Assembly: GCF_013149785.1 (NCBI RefSeq)
Contig: NZ_JABEZU010000001.1
Coordinates: 434,001-498,000, forward strand
Origin: Isoptericola halotolerans
GTDB lineage: Bacteria; Actinomycetota; Actinomycetes; Actinomycetales; Cellulomonadaceae
DNA: 64,000 nt
Reading direction: 5' to 3'
This document shows positions 29,325 to 37,161 of this stretch, one piece after another. Under the pieces are notes generated by a model, which was not told where the DNA came from, did no database searches, and saw only the letters and a program-made list of their open reading frames with translations. The number at the start of each line of letters is the position of its first letter. Positions within the stretch are counted from its first letter, which is position 1. The position numbers were made by a program, and so were the translations under genes.

Positions 29325-29358
29325 GACGGCGGGTCTCCCCTCGAGGAGGCCCGCCGTC
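29325..29358. terminator. Terminator hairpin between the IscA-like gene and the DUF6510 gene
   Basis: GACGGCGGG (29325-29333) pairs with CCCGCCGTC (29350-29358); the interior also contains a small self-complementary CTCGAG. It lies between convergent genes. Confidence 0.65.
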
Positions 29359-29388
29359 GTGCTGCTGCGTGACCCGGTGGCGCTCCGG

Positions 29389-29631
29389 TCAGCCGCGCAC
29401 CCAGGCCAGGCCACGGGCGGACACCTGGACGCCGTCAGGGCGCTCGACCACGACCATCAGCACGCCGCCGCACCCGCGGCATCGGACGACCTGCCCCATG
29501 GGATGGTCGAACACGACCGCGCGGGCGAGCACGGCGACGTCTGCGCACCCGGCGCACCGCCCGGTCGCGACCGTCACGTCGAGCGCCCACACCTCGGCCA
29601 GCGATCCGGCGAGCACGTTCCCGTCGAGCAT
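29389..29631 (-). CDS. DUF6510 small zinc-ribbon-like protein
   Basis: An 80-residue protein with two CxxC pairs (RCAGCADV near residue 27 and RCRGCGG near residue 52) that should bind one zinc, starting MLDGNVLAGSLAEVWALDVT, as in DUF6510. ATG 29631 overlaps the reductase stop by one base (TGATG) and is preceded by GGAGG, so the GTG one codon upstream is not needed. It is the last gene of a three-gene redox operon, which suggests a role with the flavin reductase or molybdoenzyme. The function is unknown. Confidence 0.75.
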   Translation of the reverse strand: MLDGNVLAGSLAEVWALDVTVATGRCAGCADVAVLARAVVFDHPMGQVVRCRGCGGVLMVVVERPDGVQVSARGLAWVRG

Positions 29632-30341
29632 CACGCACCTCCGAAACGTTCGGTCCTGACCAGATCAGGATCGTGCCCGGCGTCGAGCAGCAGCGCCGCC
29701 GCGGCCTCCACGAACCCCGTGGGACCGCAGACGAAGACGCGCGGACTCTCGCCGGGCGCGAGCACGTGCGCGGCGACGTCGTCGGCCGAGAGCCGCCCCG
29801 CCGGGCGGGTGACACCCGGCGGGACCTCGCGGGTGTAGACCCAGGTGGTCTCCACCCCGGGCGACGACGACAGCTCGTCGGCCCAGAAGGCGTCCGCCCG
29901 TGTGCGCACGGAGCACAGCAGCCGGAACGGGGCGGGCGAGCCGGCCGCCGCCCGGGACCGCACCATCGCCGCCAGCGGGACGACGCCGGAACCACCCGCG
30001 ACGAGCTGCACCGGTCCGACGTCGTCGGGCCGCCACACGAAGAAGCCGCCCAGCGGCCCTCGGACCTCCATGCGGTCACCCACCTGCGCGTCGTCGACCA
30101 GAAAGCCCGAGACCTCACCACCGGGAATCCGGTCCACCGCGATCTCGACGACCTCGTCGCGGCCGACCCGCGCCAGCGAGTACGCACGGACCGCCTGGTA
30201 GCCGTCGGGAGCCGTCAGGCGCAGGTCGACGTGCTGGCCGGCGACGGCCTCCACGAACCCCGGCACCGACAGCGTCAGGGCCCGTGCGCTCGCCGTCAGG
30301 CGCTCGACCGCCACGACCTGGGCGACGTGCCACAGGCTCAC
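29631..30341 (-). CDS. FAD/NAD(P)-binding oxidoreductase (ferredoxin-NADP reductase type)
   Basis: A 236-residue flavin reductase. The FAD-binding barrel holds VDLRLTAPDGYQAVRAYSLA (RxYS motif binding FAD) and GGEVSGFLVDDAQVGDRMEV; the NAD domain holds VAGGSGVVPLAAM, and the end CGPTGFVEAAA. There is no [2Fe-2S] C-terminal domain, so it passes electrons to a separate acceptor. The GTG at 30341 overlaps the molybdo-oxidoreductase stop by 4 bases. Its likely job is to feed or take electrons for the molybdo-oxidoreductase next to it, which itself lacks heme. Confidence 0.87.
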   Translation of the reverse strand: MSLWHVAQVVAVERLTASARALTLSVPGFVEAVAGQHVDLRLTAPDGYQAVRAYSLARVGRDEVVEIAVDRIPGGEVSGFLVDDAQVGDRMEVRGPLGGFFVWRPDDVGPVQLVAGGSGVVPLAAMVRSRAAAGSPAPFRLLCSVRTRADAFWADELSSSPGVETTWVYTREVPPGVTRPAGRLSADDVAAHVLAPGESPRVFVCGPTGFVEAAAALLLDAGHDPDLVRTERFGGA

Positions 30342-30931
30342 GAGTAGCGCTGCTCCGACCAGGGGTCGCCGTACAGGTGGTAGCCGTTCTGCTCCCAGAA
30401 CCCCGGCTCGTCGTGCTCGTGCAGCACCAGCCCCCGCAACCACTTGGCCGACTTCCAGAAGTAGAGGTGGGGGACCAGGAGCCGGACCGGGCCCCCGTGC
30501 ACCGGCGCCAGCGGCTCGCCCTCGTACTCGAAGACGACCCAGGCGCGGCCGTCCAGCAGGTCGTCCAGCGGCAGGTTCGTCGTGTAGCCGCCGTACGAGT
30601 GCGCCACGACGAAGTCGGCGGCCGTCTCGACGTCCTCGAAGAACGCGTCGACCGGTACGCCCCGCCAGTGCGTGTCGTGCTTGGACCAGCGGGTCACGCA
30701 GTGGATGTCCACCGTGACGTCCTCGGCGGGGAGCGCCTGGAGGGCCGCCCGGTCCCAACGATGCTCCGTGCCCGACTCCGTGCGGACGGTGAGCTCCCAG
30801 CGCGACGCGTCGACGTTCGGTGTCGGGCCCGTCGACAGCACCGGGAAGTCCTGCGTCAGGTGCTGCCCGGGGGGCAGCGGTCGCTCGGGCTCGGGACGGC
30901 GGCCGCCGAACCCTCGGGTGAACACGGCCAT
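30338..30931 (-). CDS. Sulfite-oxidase-like molybdopterin oxidoreductase (YuiH type)
   Basis: A 197-residue, single-domain molybdopterin protein. The molybdenum-binding cysteine is in VDIHCVTRWSK, with DTHWRGVPVDAFFEDV, YGGYTTNLPLDDL and PHLYFWKSAKW that line the cofactor pocket. It lacks the dimerisation domain of sulfite oxidase, has no signal peptide or Tat motif, and so is a cytoplasmic enzyme. ATG 30931 is chosen since upstream residues are low complexity. It heads an operon with a flavin reductase and DUF6510. The substrate is unknown; relatives reduce oxidised methionine or oxidise sulfite. Confidence 0.87.
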   Translation of the reverse strand: MAVFTRGFGGRRPEPERPLPPGQHLTQDFPVLSTGPTPNVDASRWELTVRTESGTEHRWDRAALQALPAEDVTVDIHCVTRWSKHDTHWRGVPVDAFFEDVETAADFVVAHSYGGYTTNLPLDDLLDGRAWVVFEYEGEPLAPVHGGPVRLLVPHLYFWKSAKWLRGLVLHEHDEPGFWEQNGYHLYGDPWSEQRYS

Positions 30932-31070
30932 GACGCCTCCTGGTGTCGAGGTCTCCGGACCAGTGTCGCGCGGCACCGGCCGGTTGGCGCGCGGTGGCGC
31001 TGGCGGGCGGCACCGATGTGCGACAGGGTGGCGGCGACGCCGCGAGACCCGTGGCCGACGGAGGTGACCT

Positions 31071-31892
31071 GTGTCCACAGGAGGACGAACGCACGGCGCG
31101 GCCCACCGCGCCCGTCAGAGCACGTGGCTGCGCACCCTGGCCCGTTCCGGCTACGCCGCCTCGGGTGTCGTGCACCTGCTCATCGGCTGGCTGGCGGTCC
31201 GGCTGGCGTTCGGTTCGTCCTCGGGCAGCGCCGACGAGTCAGGGGCCTTCCGCGAGCTCGCGAGCACCGCCGGCGGGACGTTGATCCTGTGGGCGGTGAC
31301 CGTCGGCTTCGCCGCCCTCGCGCTGTGGCAGATCGTCGAGGCGCTGGTCGGGGTGCCCGGCACGGACGACGCGAAGGAGGCCGGTGCGCGGATCAAGGCC
31401 GCGGGCAAGGGCATCCTCTACGGCGTGCTGGCCGTCAGCGCCGGCCGTTACGCCGTCGGTGGCGGTTCCGGTGGGGGTGGAGAACAGCAGGAGAGCCTGA
31501 CGGCGACCGTCCTGGAAACCCCGGCGGGCCGCTGGCTGGTGGCCGCGGGCGGCCTGGTCGTCGTGGGCGTCGGGGTCTTCCACGTGGTCAAGGGGTGGCG
31601 CAAGAAGTTCCTCGAGGACCTGCGCAGCACCGGCGGCGGGACGGTCGGTGCCGCCGTCGTCCGGCTCGGTCAGGTCGGCTACGTCGCCAAGGGCGTGGCG
31701 CTCGGGGTCCTGGGCGGGCTCTTCGTCGCCGCGGGTGTCACGCACGACGCCGACAAGGCGGGCGGCCTCGACGACGCGTTGCGCACGATCCAGGACCAGC
31801 CGTTCGGCACGGCCCTGCTGGTCGTCACCGGCGTCGGCATCGCGGCGTACGGCGCCTACTCGTTCGCGCGGGCCCGGTACGCGAAGGTCTGA
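31071..31892 (+). CDS. DUF1206 membrane protein
   Basis: A 273-residue protein with three copies of the DUF1206 two-helix unit, about residues 22-80, 115-175 and 190-268, each with a LARxGYxAxGVVHLLIG-type opening (LARSGYAASGVVHLLIG, then repeats around GILYGVLAV and GQVGYVAKGVALGV). This gives six membrane helices with short loops. The family is common in actinobacteria and alphaproteobacteria; the function is unknown. It starts at GTG 31071, divergent from the molybdoenzyme operon, and converges on the M50 gene. Confidence 0.85.
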   Translation: MSTGGRTHGAAHRARQSTWLRTLARSGYAASGVVHLLIGWLAVRLAFGSSSGSADESGAFRELASTAGGTLILWAVTVGFAALALWQIVEALVGVPGTDDAKEAGARIKAAGKGILYGVLAVSAGRYAVGGGSGGGGEQQESLTATVLETPAGRWLVAAGGLVVVGVGVFHVVKGWRKKFLEDLRSTGGGTVGAAVVRLGQVGYVAKGVALGVLGGLFVAAGVTHDADKAGGLDDALRTIQDQPFGTALLVVTGVGIAAYGAYSFARARYAKV

Positions 31893-31910
31893 GACGCGGC
31901 GTGCCGCGGC

Positions 31911-32660
31911 TCAGGCGGCGACCGGGCCGACGATCCACCCGCCGCCCAGCACGAGGCAGCCGAGCGTGACGAGCCCGAACACGACGACCCACACGAGACC
32001 GGGCACGCCGGTGAGGCGACCGAGCTGGTCGGCGTCGGACGACCGTGCCCGCCCGCGGGCCCGCTGCGCCTGCAGCTCGAAGACCGGCCGGACCGCGCCG
32101 AGCAGCAGGAACCAGGTCACGGCGTAGGCGACGGCGGACTGCGCGGCGGGCTCGAGCCACCAGGAGACCCCGACCAGTGCCGCCCCGCTGACCAGCACGG
32201 ACCACAGCCCGAACCAGTTCCGGATCTTGAGCAGCAGCAGGGCCAGCAGCGCGACGAGGAGCCACAGCAGCCCGACGGCGTAGCCCGCCCGCAGCAGCCA
32301 CGCGGCGCCGAGCCCCACCAGGCCCGGGCCCACGTACCCGGCGAAGGCGGTGAGGATCATCCCGAGCCCGCGGGGCCGTCCCGCGGTGACGGTCAGGCCC
32401 GAGGTGTCCGAGTGCAGGCGGATGCCGTCCAGGCGGCGACCGGTGAGCATCGCGACGACCGCGTGCGCACCCTCGTGCGCGATGGTCACCACGTGCCGGG
32501 CCACGCGCCACACGGGCCCGACCGCCACGACGGCGAGGGCCACCAGGGCGACGGCGAGCACGACGGTCTGGTCCGGCGGGTCCACCGGGGTGGTGGCCGC
32601 GGTCCAGATCTGTCCGAGCACGTCGCCGGCGGTCGTGAAGAAGTCGTCCACGCGCCACAT
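31911..32660 (-). CDS. M50-family membrane metallopeptidase
   Basis: A 249-residue multi-helix protein with the zinc motif HEGAH at residues 62-66 in a membrane segment (VVTIAHEGAHAVVAMLTGR). This is the site-2-protease-like M50 class, of the small YycN/SpoIVFB-related type without PDZ domains. Five or six helices follow, with a cytoplasmic charged loop (ARGRARSSDADQ). It may cleave a membrane anti-sigma factor or similar substrate, but none is apparent nearby. It is divergent from the DEAD helicase gene. Confidence 0.82.
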   Translation of the reverse strand: MWRVDDFFTTAGDVLGQIWTAATTPVDPPDQTVVLAVALVALAVVAVGPVWRVARHVVTIAHEGAHAVVAMLTGRRLDGIRLHSDTSGLTVTAGRPRGLGMILTAFAGYVGPGLVGLGAAWLLRAGYAVGLLWLLVALLALLLLKIRNWFGLWSVLVSGAALVGVSWWLEPAAQSAVAYAVTWFLLLGAVRPVFELQAQRARGRARSSDADQLGRLTGVPGLVWVVVFGLVTLGCLVLGGGWIVGPVAA

Positions 32661-32820
32661 TGGACCATGCCCGTCTGAGTGTCCGCCCTGCTACCTGTGG
32701 GGTGTGTCATAGGGGTGCGGGCCGCCTGGCGTGCAACAATCGGTCCGAGAGGGCAGTGCGATCCAGCGCGCCCCACGTCGTGGAGATCCCCCCGGATTGC
32801 GTGCGGCGGACCCCGACCCC

Positions 32821-32838
32821 GGGCGTCGTCCGACGCCC
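32821..32838 (+). promoter_or_regulatory. Hairpin in the DEAD-helicase 5' leader, next to the ribosome site
   Basis: GGGCGTCG pairs with CGACGCCC around a 2-base gap (effectively 7 bp with a 4-base loop), ending 2 bases before the GAGAGG ribosome site at 32841. The position is suited to temperature- or helicase-dependent control of translation. Confidence 0.4.
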
Positions 32839-32854
32839 CAGAGAGGCATCTTCC

Positions 32855-34282
32855 TTGACTACCTTTGCCGATTTCGGCCTGCCGACCCCTGTCGTGAAGC
32901 ACCTGACGGACGCCGGCATCACTACTCCCTTCCCCATCCAGGCGGCGTCGCTGAACGACACGCTGGCCGGGACCGACGTCCTCGGCCGCGGCCGCACGGG
33001 CTCCGGCAAGACGCTGGCGTTCTCGCTGCCGGTCGTGACGCGCCTGGCCCGTGAGACGGCGCAGAACAAGGCCGCAGGCCGTCGCGGGCTGCGCTCGGCG
33101 GCGCCTCGCGCGCTCGTGCTCTGCCCGACCCGTGAGCTCGCCAACCAGATCGACGCGGTCATGAAGCCGATCGCCCAGGCGCTCGGCCTGCGCACCGCGA
33201 CGATCTTCGGCGGCGTCGCGCAGTCGCGCCAGGTCACCGCGCTCAACCAGGGCGTCGACATCGTCATCGCGTGCCCCGGGCGTCTCGAGGACCTGCTCAA
33301 CCAGCGGCTCCTGACGCTCGACGACATCTCGATCACCGTGCTCGACGAGGCCGACCACATGGCCGACCTCGGGTTCCTCCCGGGCGTCAAGCGCATCATG
33401 GACCGCACGCCGCGCGAGGGTCAGCGCCTGCTGTTCTCGGCGACGCTGGACAACGGCGTCGACGTGCTGGTCAAGCGCTTCCTGAAGAACCCGGTGACGC
33501 ACTCGGTGGACGACGCCGCGGCGCCGCCGCCGCAGATGACGCACCACATCCTCGCGGTGGCGGACAAGGACGCGAAGAAGGAGGTCGTGCACCAGCTCGC
33601 GCAGGGGACCGGGCGTCGCGTGCTGTTCATGCGCACCAAGCACCAGGCGAAGAAGCTCGCCAAGCAGCTCACGGCCGCGGGCGTGCCGGCGGTCGACCTG
33701 CACGGCAACCTCGGCCAGGGCGCCCGCGAGCGCAACCTCGCGGCGTTCTCCTCCGGTGACGTCAAGGTCATGGTCGCCACGGACATCGCCGCGCGCGGCA
33801 TCCACGTCGACGAGGTCGAGCTGGTCGTGCACGTGGACCCGCCGGCCGAGCACAAGGCGTACCTGCACCGCTCCGGCCGCACGGCCCGCGCGGGCTCGGT
33901 GGGCGACGTCGTGACGGTCATGCTCCCCGAGGAGCGGGGCGACGTGCGCGACCTGACCCGCAAGGCCCGCATCGCCGCCCGCCCGCAGCCGGTGGCTCCG
34001 GGCGACCCGGTGATCACCGCCCTCGTGGGCGAGGTGGCGGCGTACGTGAAGCCGGCTCCGCCGGTCGAGCAGCAGCAGCCGGCGCGCAAGAAGCCGCAGG
34101 GCCAGCGATCCGGCGGCGGTCAGGGCGGCGGCGGCCGACGGACCGGCCAGGGTGCGGCGCAGACCCCGGGGACGTCCTCGGGCGGTCGCAACCGCCGTCG
34201 TCGTGGCCGGGGTGGCCAGGGTGCTGCGGGCGGCCGTGCGACCCAGGGTGCGGCGCAGGGCGCCTCCCGCGGGCGTCGCTGA
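32855..34282 (+). CDS. DEAD-box ATP-dependent RNA helicase
   Basis: A 475-residue helicase starting at TTG 32855 (GAGAGG 8 bases upstream). All main motifs are present: Q motif (TPFPIQAASLNDTLAG), motif I GRTGSGKT, Ia PTRELANQ, motif II DEADH, motif III SAT, motif V ATDIAARGIHVDEV and motif VI HRSGRTARAG. The last about 75 residues are rich in Arg, Gly and Gln (GGGQGGGGRR, RNRRRRGRGGQG), a tail for RNA binding. It should unwind structured RNA in ribosome assembly or cold adaptation. A tight hairpin just upstream of the ribosome site could act in autoregulation. A 14-bp terminator follows. Confidence 0.93.
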   Translation: MTTFADFGLPTPVVKHLTDAGITTPFPIQAASLNDTLAGTDVLGRGRTGSGKTLAFSLPVVTRLARETAQNKAAGRRGLRSAAPRALVLCPTRELANQIDAVMKPIAQALGLRTATIFGGVAQSRQVTALNQGVDIVIACPGRLEDLLNQRLLTLDDISITVLDEADHMADLGFLPGVKRIMDRTPREGQRLLFSATLDNGVDVLVKRFLKNPVTHSVDDAAAPPPQMTHHILAVADKDAKKEVVHQLAQGTGRRVLFMRTKHQAKKLAKQLTAAGVPAVDLHGNLGQGARERNLAAFSSGDVKVMVATDIAARGIHVDEVELVVHVDPPAEHKAYLHRSGRTARAGSVGDVVTVMLPEERGDVRDLTRKARIAARPQPVAPGDPVITALVGEVAAYVKPAPPVEQQQPARKKPQGQRSGGGQGGGGRRTGQGAAQTPGTSSGGRNRRRRGRGGQGAAGGRATQGAAQGASRGRR

Positions 34283-34296
34283 GAACCTGTGCGTGA

Positions 34297-34329
34297 CGAC
34301 GGCCGGGCGGGAACACCGCCCGGCCGTCG
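34297..34329 (+). terminator. Terminator after the DEAD-box helicase
   Basis: CGACGGCCGGGCGG (34297-34310) pairs perfectly with CCGCCCGGCCGTCG (34316-34329) around a 5-base loop, before msrB. Confidence 0.8.
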
Positions 34330-34344
34330 CCTGTTGACCAGGAC

Positions 34345-34749
34345 ATGACGTACGAGGTGTCCAAGAGCGAGGACGAGTGGCGCGTCGAGCTGTCGCCGCA
34401 GGAGTTCACGGTGCTGCGGCAGGCCGGCACGGAGCGCGCGTGGACCGGTGAGCTGCTCGACGAGAAGCGCGAGGGCGTCTACCGATGCCGGGCGTGCGGC
34501 AACGAGCTGTTCCGCAGCGAGACGAAGTTCGACTCGCACTGCGGCTGGCCGTCGTTCTACACGCCGCTGGCCGGCGAACGCGTCGAGCTGATCGAGGACC
34601 GGTCGCTCGGCATGCTGCGGACCGAGGTTCGCTGTGCCCGGTGCGGCTCGCACCTGGGCCACGTCTTCGACGACGCGCCGCAGACGCCGACGGGCGACCG
34701 CTTCTGCATGAACTCGGTCAGCCTGTCGTTCGAGCCCGCGACACGGTAG
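34345..34749 (+). CDS. msrB: Peptide-methionine (R)-S-oxide reductase
   Basis: A 134-residue enzyme that reduces methionine-R-sulfoxide in proteins. Two zinc CxxC pairs (YRCRACGNELF and VRCARCGSHLGHVF), the FDSHCGWPSFY core and the catalytic cysteine in GDRFCMNSVSLSF identify it. The Cys in DSHCGW is at the usual place of the resolving residue. No msrA partner is in view. It is followed after 16 bases by the tyrosine phosphatase on the same strand. Confidence 0.95.
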   Translation: MTYEVSKSEDEWRVELSPQEFTVLRQAGTERAWTGELLDEKREGVYRCRACGNELFRSETKFDSHCGWPSFYTPLAGERVELIEDRSLGMLRTEVRCARCGSHLGHVFDDAPQTPTGDRFCMNSVSLSFEPATR

Positions 34750-34765
34750 CCGCTACCGTCGGGAC

Positions 34766-35491
34766 ATGAGCGTCGAGATCTCCGCCGTCCCCGACCGGCT
34801 CGTGAACCTCCGCGACGTCGGGACCGCCTCGCCCGAGCTGCGGACCGGTGTGCTGCTGCGGTCCGACGCGCCCCGCGCCGACGACGTCGTGCCTGCGGAC
34901 GTGGTGTGGCCACCGCGCACGGTGCTCGACCTGCGTGACGGCGGCGAGGCCCGGGAGGCGCACCCGCTCGCCGAGGTCGCGACGGTGGTCTCCCTGCCGG
35001 TGCTGGCCGGTGCCACCACCCGGGCCGAGACGTCGTCGCAGCCGGTCCCCTTCGACCTGGGCCGGCTGTACCTGGAGATGCTCGAGGAGCCGGGCGCGAC
35101 CCGGCTCGTGGCGGGCGTCCGGGCGGTCGCCGTCGACGACGGCCCGGTGCTGGTGCACTGCACCGCGGGCAAGGACCGCACGGGCGTGCTCGTCGCCCTG
35201 GTCCTGGCGCTCGTCGGGGTGGACCGGGCGAGCATCGTCACGGACTACGTGCGCACCGACGTGAACATGCCGCAGGTGCTGTCCCGTGCGCGGGCGACGG
35301 CCCGTGCCCCGCGCCGTGACGCGCACGTTATCGCGGCGCTGCCTCCCGAGCTCCTCACGGCGCCCCCGCACGCCGTCGAGGCTGTGCTCGATGCTCTCGC
35401 CGCGCACGACGACGGAGCGGTCGGATGGTTCGCCGCGCACGGCGGCGACCAGGCGACGCTCAGCGCGCTGCGTGAGCGTCTGCTGCGCTGA
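34766..35491 (+). CDS. PtpB-like tyrosine-protein phosphatase
   Basis: A 241-residue phosphatase with the P-loop HCTAGKDRTGVL (Cx5R) near residue 132, the family seen in M. tuberculosis PtpB. N-terminal features are NLRDVG and LLRSDAPRADD, typical of this class that acts on phosphotyrosine and sometimes phosphoinositides. There is no signal peptide. It lies downstream of msrB and its 3' end overlaps the convergent MarR gene by 32 bases. Confidence 0.88.
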   Translation: MSVEISAVPDRLVNLRDVGTASPELRTGVLLRSDAPRADDVVPADVVWPPRTVLDLRDGGEAREAHPLAEVATVVSLPVLAGATTRAETSSQPVPFDLGRLYLEMLEEPGATRLVAGVRAVAVDDGPVLVHCTAGKDRTGVLVALVLALVGVDRASIVTDYVRTDVNMPQVLSRARATARAPRRDAHVIAALPPELLTAPPHAVEAVLDALAAHDDGAVGWFAAHGGDQATLSALRERLLR

Positions 35492-35996
35492 GCCTGAGCT
35501 GCGCCGCGCCCTGCTGGCTGCCGAGCCACGCGACGACGTCCGCCGAGTAGTGGTTCAGCAGCCGGGCGAGCTCGGCGACCTCGTCCTTGTCCCACTGCGT
35601 CAGTGCGGCCTCGAGCATCGTCACGCGGGCGTCGCGCGCCTTCTGGAAGCGGGCCGCGCCGTCGTCGGTGAGGGTGATCTGCTGCCCACGTGTGTCCTCG
35701 GGGTCCGTCTCGCGGTGCACGAGGCCCAGCTCGGCGAGGCGGCTCAGCTGCCGCGACACGGTGGCGCGGCCGACGCCGAAGTGCGCGGCGAGGTCGGACC
35801 CGCGCGTGCCCGGGTGCATCGCGATGTGCGCGAGCAGAGGGTAGGCCGACGCCTCCAGCTCCGGGTGGATGAGGCGTGCGGTCAGCGCCGAGGTGGACTG
35901 AGCTCGTCGGATGAGAACACGCACCTCACGCTCGAGGGCGCCGAACGGGTCGGTCTGCGGGTCCGGCGGTGCGGGGAGCGGGGCGGTGTCGTGCAT
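35460..35996 (-). CDS. MarR-family transcriptional regulator
   Basis: A 178-residue protein with a winged helix: LIHPELEASAYPLLAHIAMH, then GTRGSDLAAHFGVGRATVSRQLSRL (recognition helix) and the wing with TDPEDTRGQQITLTDDG. It is a probable dimeric repressor responding to small phenolic or oxidant ligands. ATG 35996. The divergent aldo/keto reductase gene starts 104 bases away and is the likely target. Its 3' end overlaps the phosphatase gene, so the two antisense ends are transcribed against each other. Confidence 0.9.
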   Translation of the reverse strand: MHDTAPLPAPPDPQTDPFGALEREVRVLIRRAQSTSALTARLIHPELEASAYPLLAHIAMHPGTRGSDLAAHFGVGRATVSRQLSRLAELGLVHRETDPEDTRGQQITLTDDGAARFQKARDARVTMLEAALTQWDKDEVAELARLLNHYSADVVAWLGSQQGAAQLRLSAADAHAAR

Positions 35997-36100
35997 GGGC
36001 CCATCATGGCCTTCCCTGGAGAGCGCCGGGACCTTTCGCGGGTCACGATTTGAGGTCGAGGGGCTTCTGGGCGGGTGAAATGCGCCCGTAGGCTCGTTCC

Positions 36101-37126
36101 ATGACCCTGTCAGCGCTTTCCCGTGTCCCTCGCCCTGTGTCCGTCCCGGCCCCCGGTGGCCCCGGGTGGTCGCGTCCGTTGCCGACCGGTCTCACCGTCA
36201 GCGCCGTGTGCGCCGGGGGGAGCCCGCTGGGTTCCATGCCAGGGGTCTTCGGCTACGGCGTGGCCCCGGACCGGGCCGTGGAGACGGTGCTCGCCGTGCT
36301 CGAGTCCGACGTGCGGTTCCTGGACACCGCCAACGGCTACTCCGACGGCGAGAGCGAGCGGCGGATCGGCCTCGGGCTGGCCGCGTACCGCGAGCGCCAC
36401 GGATCTCTGCCCGAGGACTTCGTCGTGGCCACCAAGGTCGACCCGCGCGACGGGGACTACTCGGGGGACCGGGTGCGCCGGTCGGTGGACGAGTCCCGCG
36501 AGCGGCTCGGCCTGGACCACCTGCCCCTGGTGCACCTGCACGACCCGGAGAACTTCGACTTCGCGGAGCTGACGGCGCCGGGCGGTGCGGTGGACGCCCT
36601 GCTGGCGCTGCGCGAGTCGGGCGAGATCGGGGCGGTCGGGCTCGCCGGCGGCCCGGTGCCGGAGATGCGGCGCTACCTGGACCTCGGCGTCTTCGACGTG
36701 CTGCTCGTCCACAACCGGTGGACGCTCGTGGACCGGTCGGCGGGGTCGCTGGTCGCGGCCGCCGCCGAGCGAGGGACGGGCGTGCTCAACGCCGCGGTCT
36801 ACGGCGGCGGGATCCTGGCGCAGCAGACGCCGTCGGCGGACCGGCCCAGCGCGACCCGCTACGGCTACCGCGAGGCGCCGCCGGAGACGCTCGCCGCCGT
36901 CGACGGCCTGCGCGAGCTGTGCTCACGGCACGGCACCACGCTGGCGACGGCGGCGCTGCAGTTCTCGGTGCGCGACCCGCGGGTGGCCTCGACGATCGTG
37001 GGGATCTCGCGACCGGAGCGGGTCGCGCAGACGCTGGCGGCCCTCGACGCACCGTTGCCGCAGGACTTCTGGGACGAGGTCGAGGAGCTGCTGCCCGGGT
37101 CGCAGGCCTGGCTCGACGGAGCCTGA
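36101..37126 (+). CDS. Aldo/keto reductase
   Basis: A 341-residue NADPH-dependent aldo/keto reductase of the TIM-barrel superfamily, in the D-threo-aldose dehydrogenase-like subgroup. Features are FLDTANGYSDGESERRIGLG (with the conserved Asp and Tyr), VVATKVDPRDG with the catalytic Lys, LVHLHDPENF with the catalytic His, and the NADPH-binding end region near STIVGISRPERVAQTL. A substrate cannot be assigned. It is divergent from the MarR gene, which may repress it. Confidence 0.9.
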   Translation: MTLSALSRVPRPVSVPAPGGPGWSRPLPTGLTVSAVCAGGSPLGSMPGVFGYGVAPDRAVETVLAVLESDVRFLDTANGYSDGESERRIGLGLAAYRERHGSLPEDFVVATKVDPRDGDYSGDRVRRSVDESRERLGLDHLPLVHLHDPENFDFAELTAPGGAVDALLALRESGEIGAVGLAGGPVPEMRRYLDLGVFDVLLVHNRWTLVDRSAGSLVAAAAERGTGVLNAAVYGGGILAQQTPSADRPSATRYGYREAPPETLAAVDGLRELCSRHGTTLATAALQFSVRDPRVASTIVGISRPERVAQTLAALDAPLPQDFWDEVEELLPGSQAWLDGA

Positions 37127-37139
37127 GCTGCGACCCGGG

Positions 37140-37161
37140 CCACCGGGCTACCGCCCGGTGG
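37140..37161. terminator. Small hairpin between the aldo/keto reductase and MFS genes
   Basis: CCACCGGGC (37140-37148) pairs with GCCCGGTGG (37153-37161), 9 bp and a 4-base loop; the right arm lies in the last codons of the MFS gene. Confidence 0.5.
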
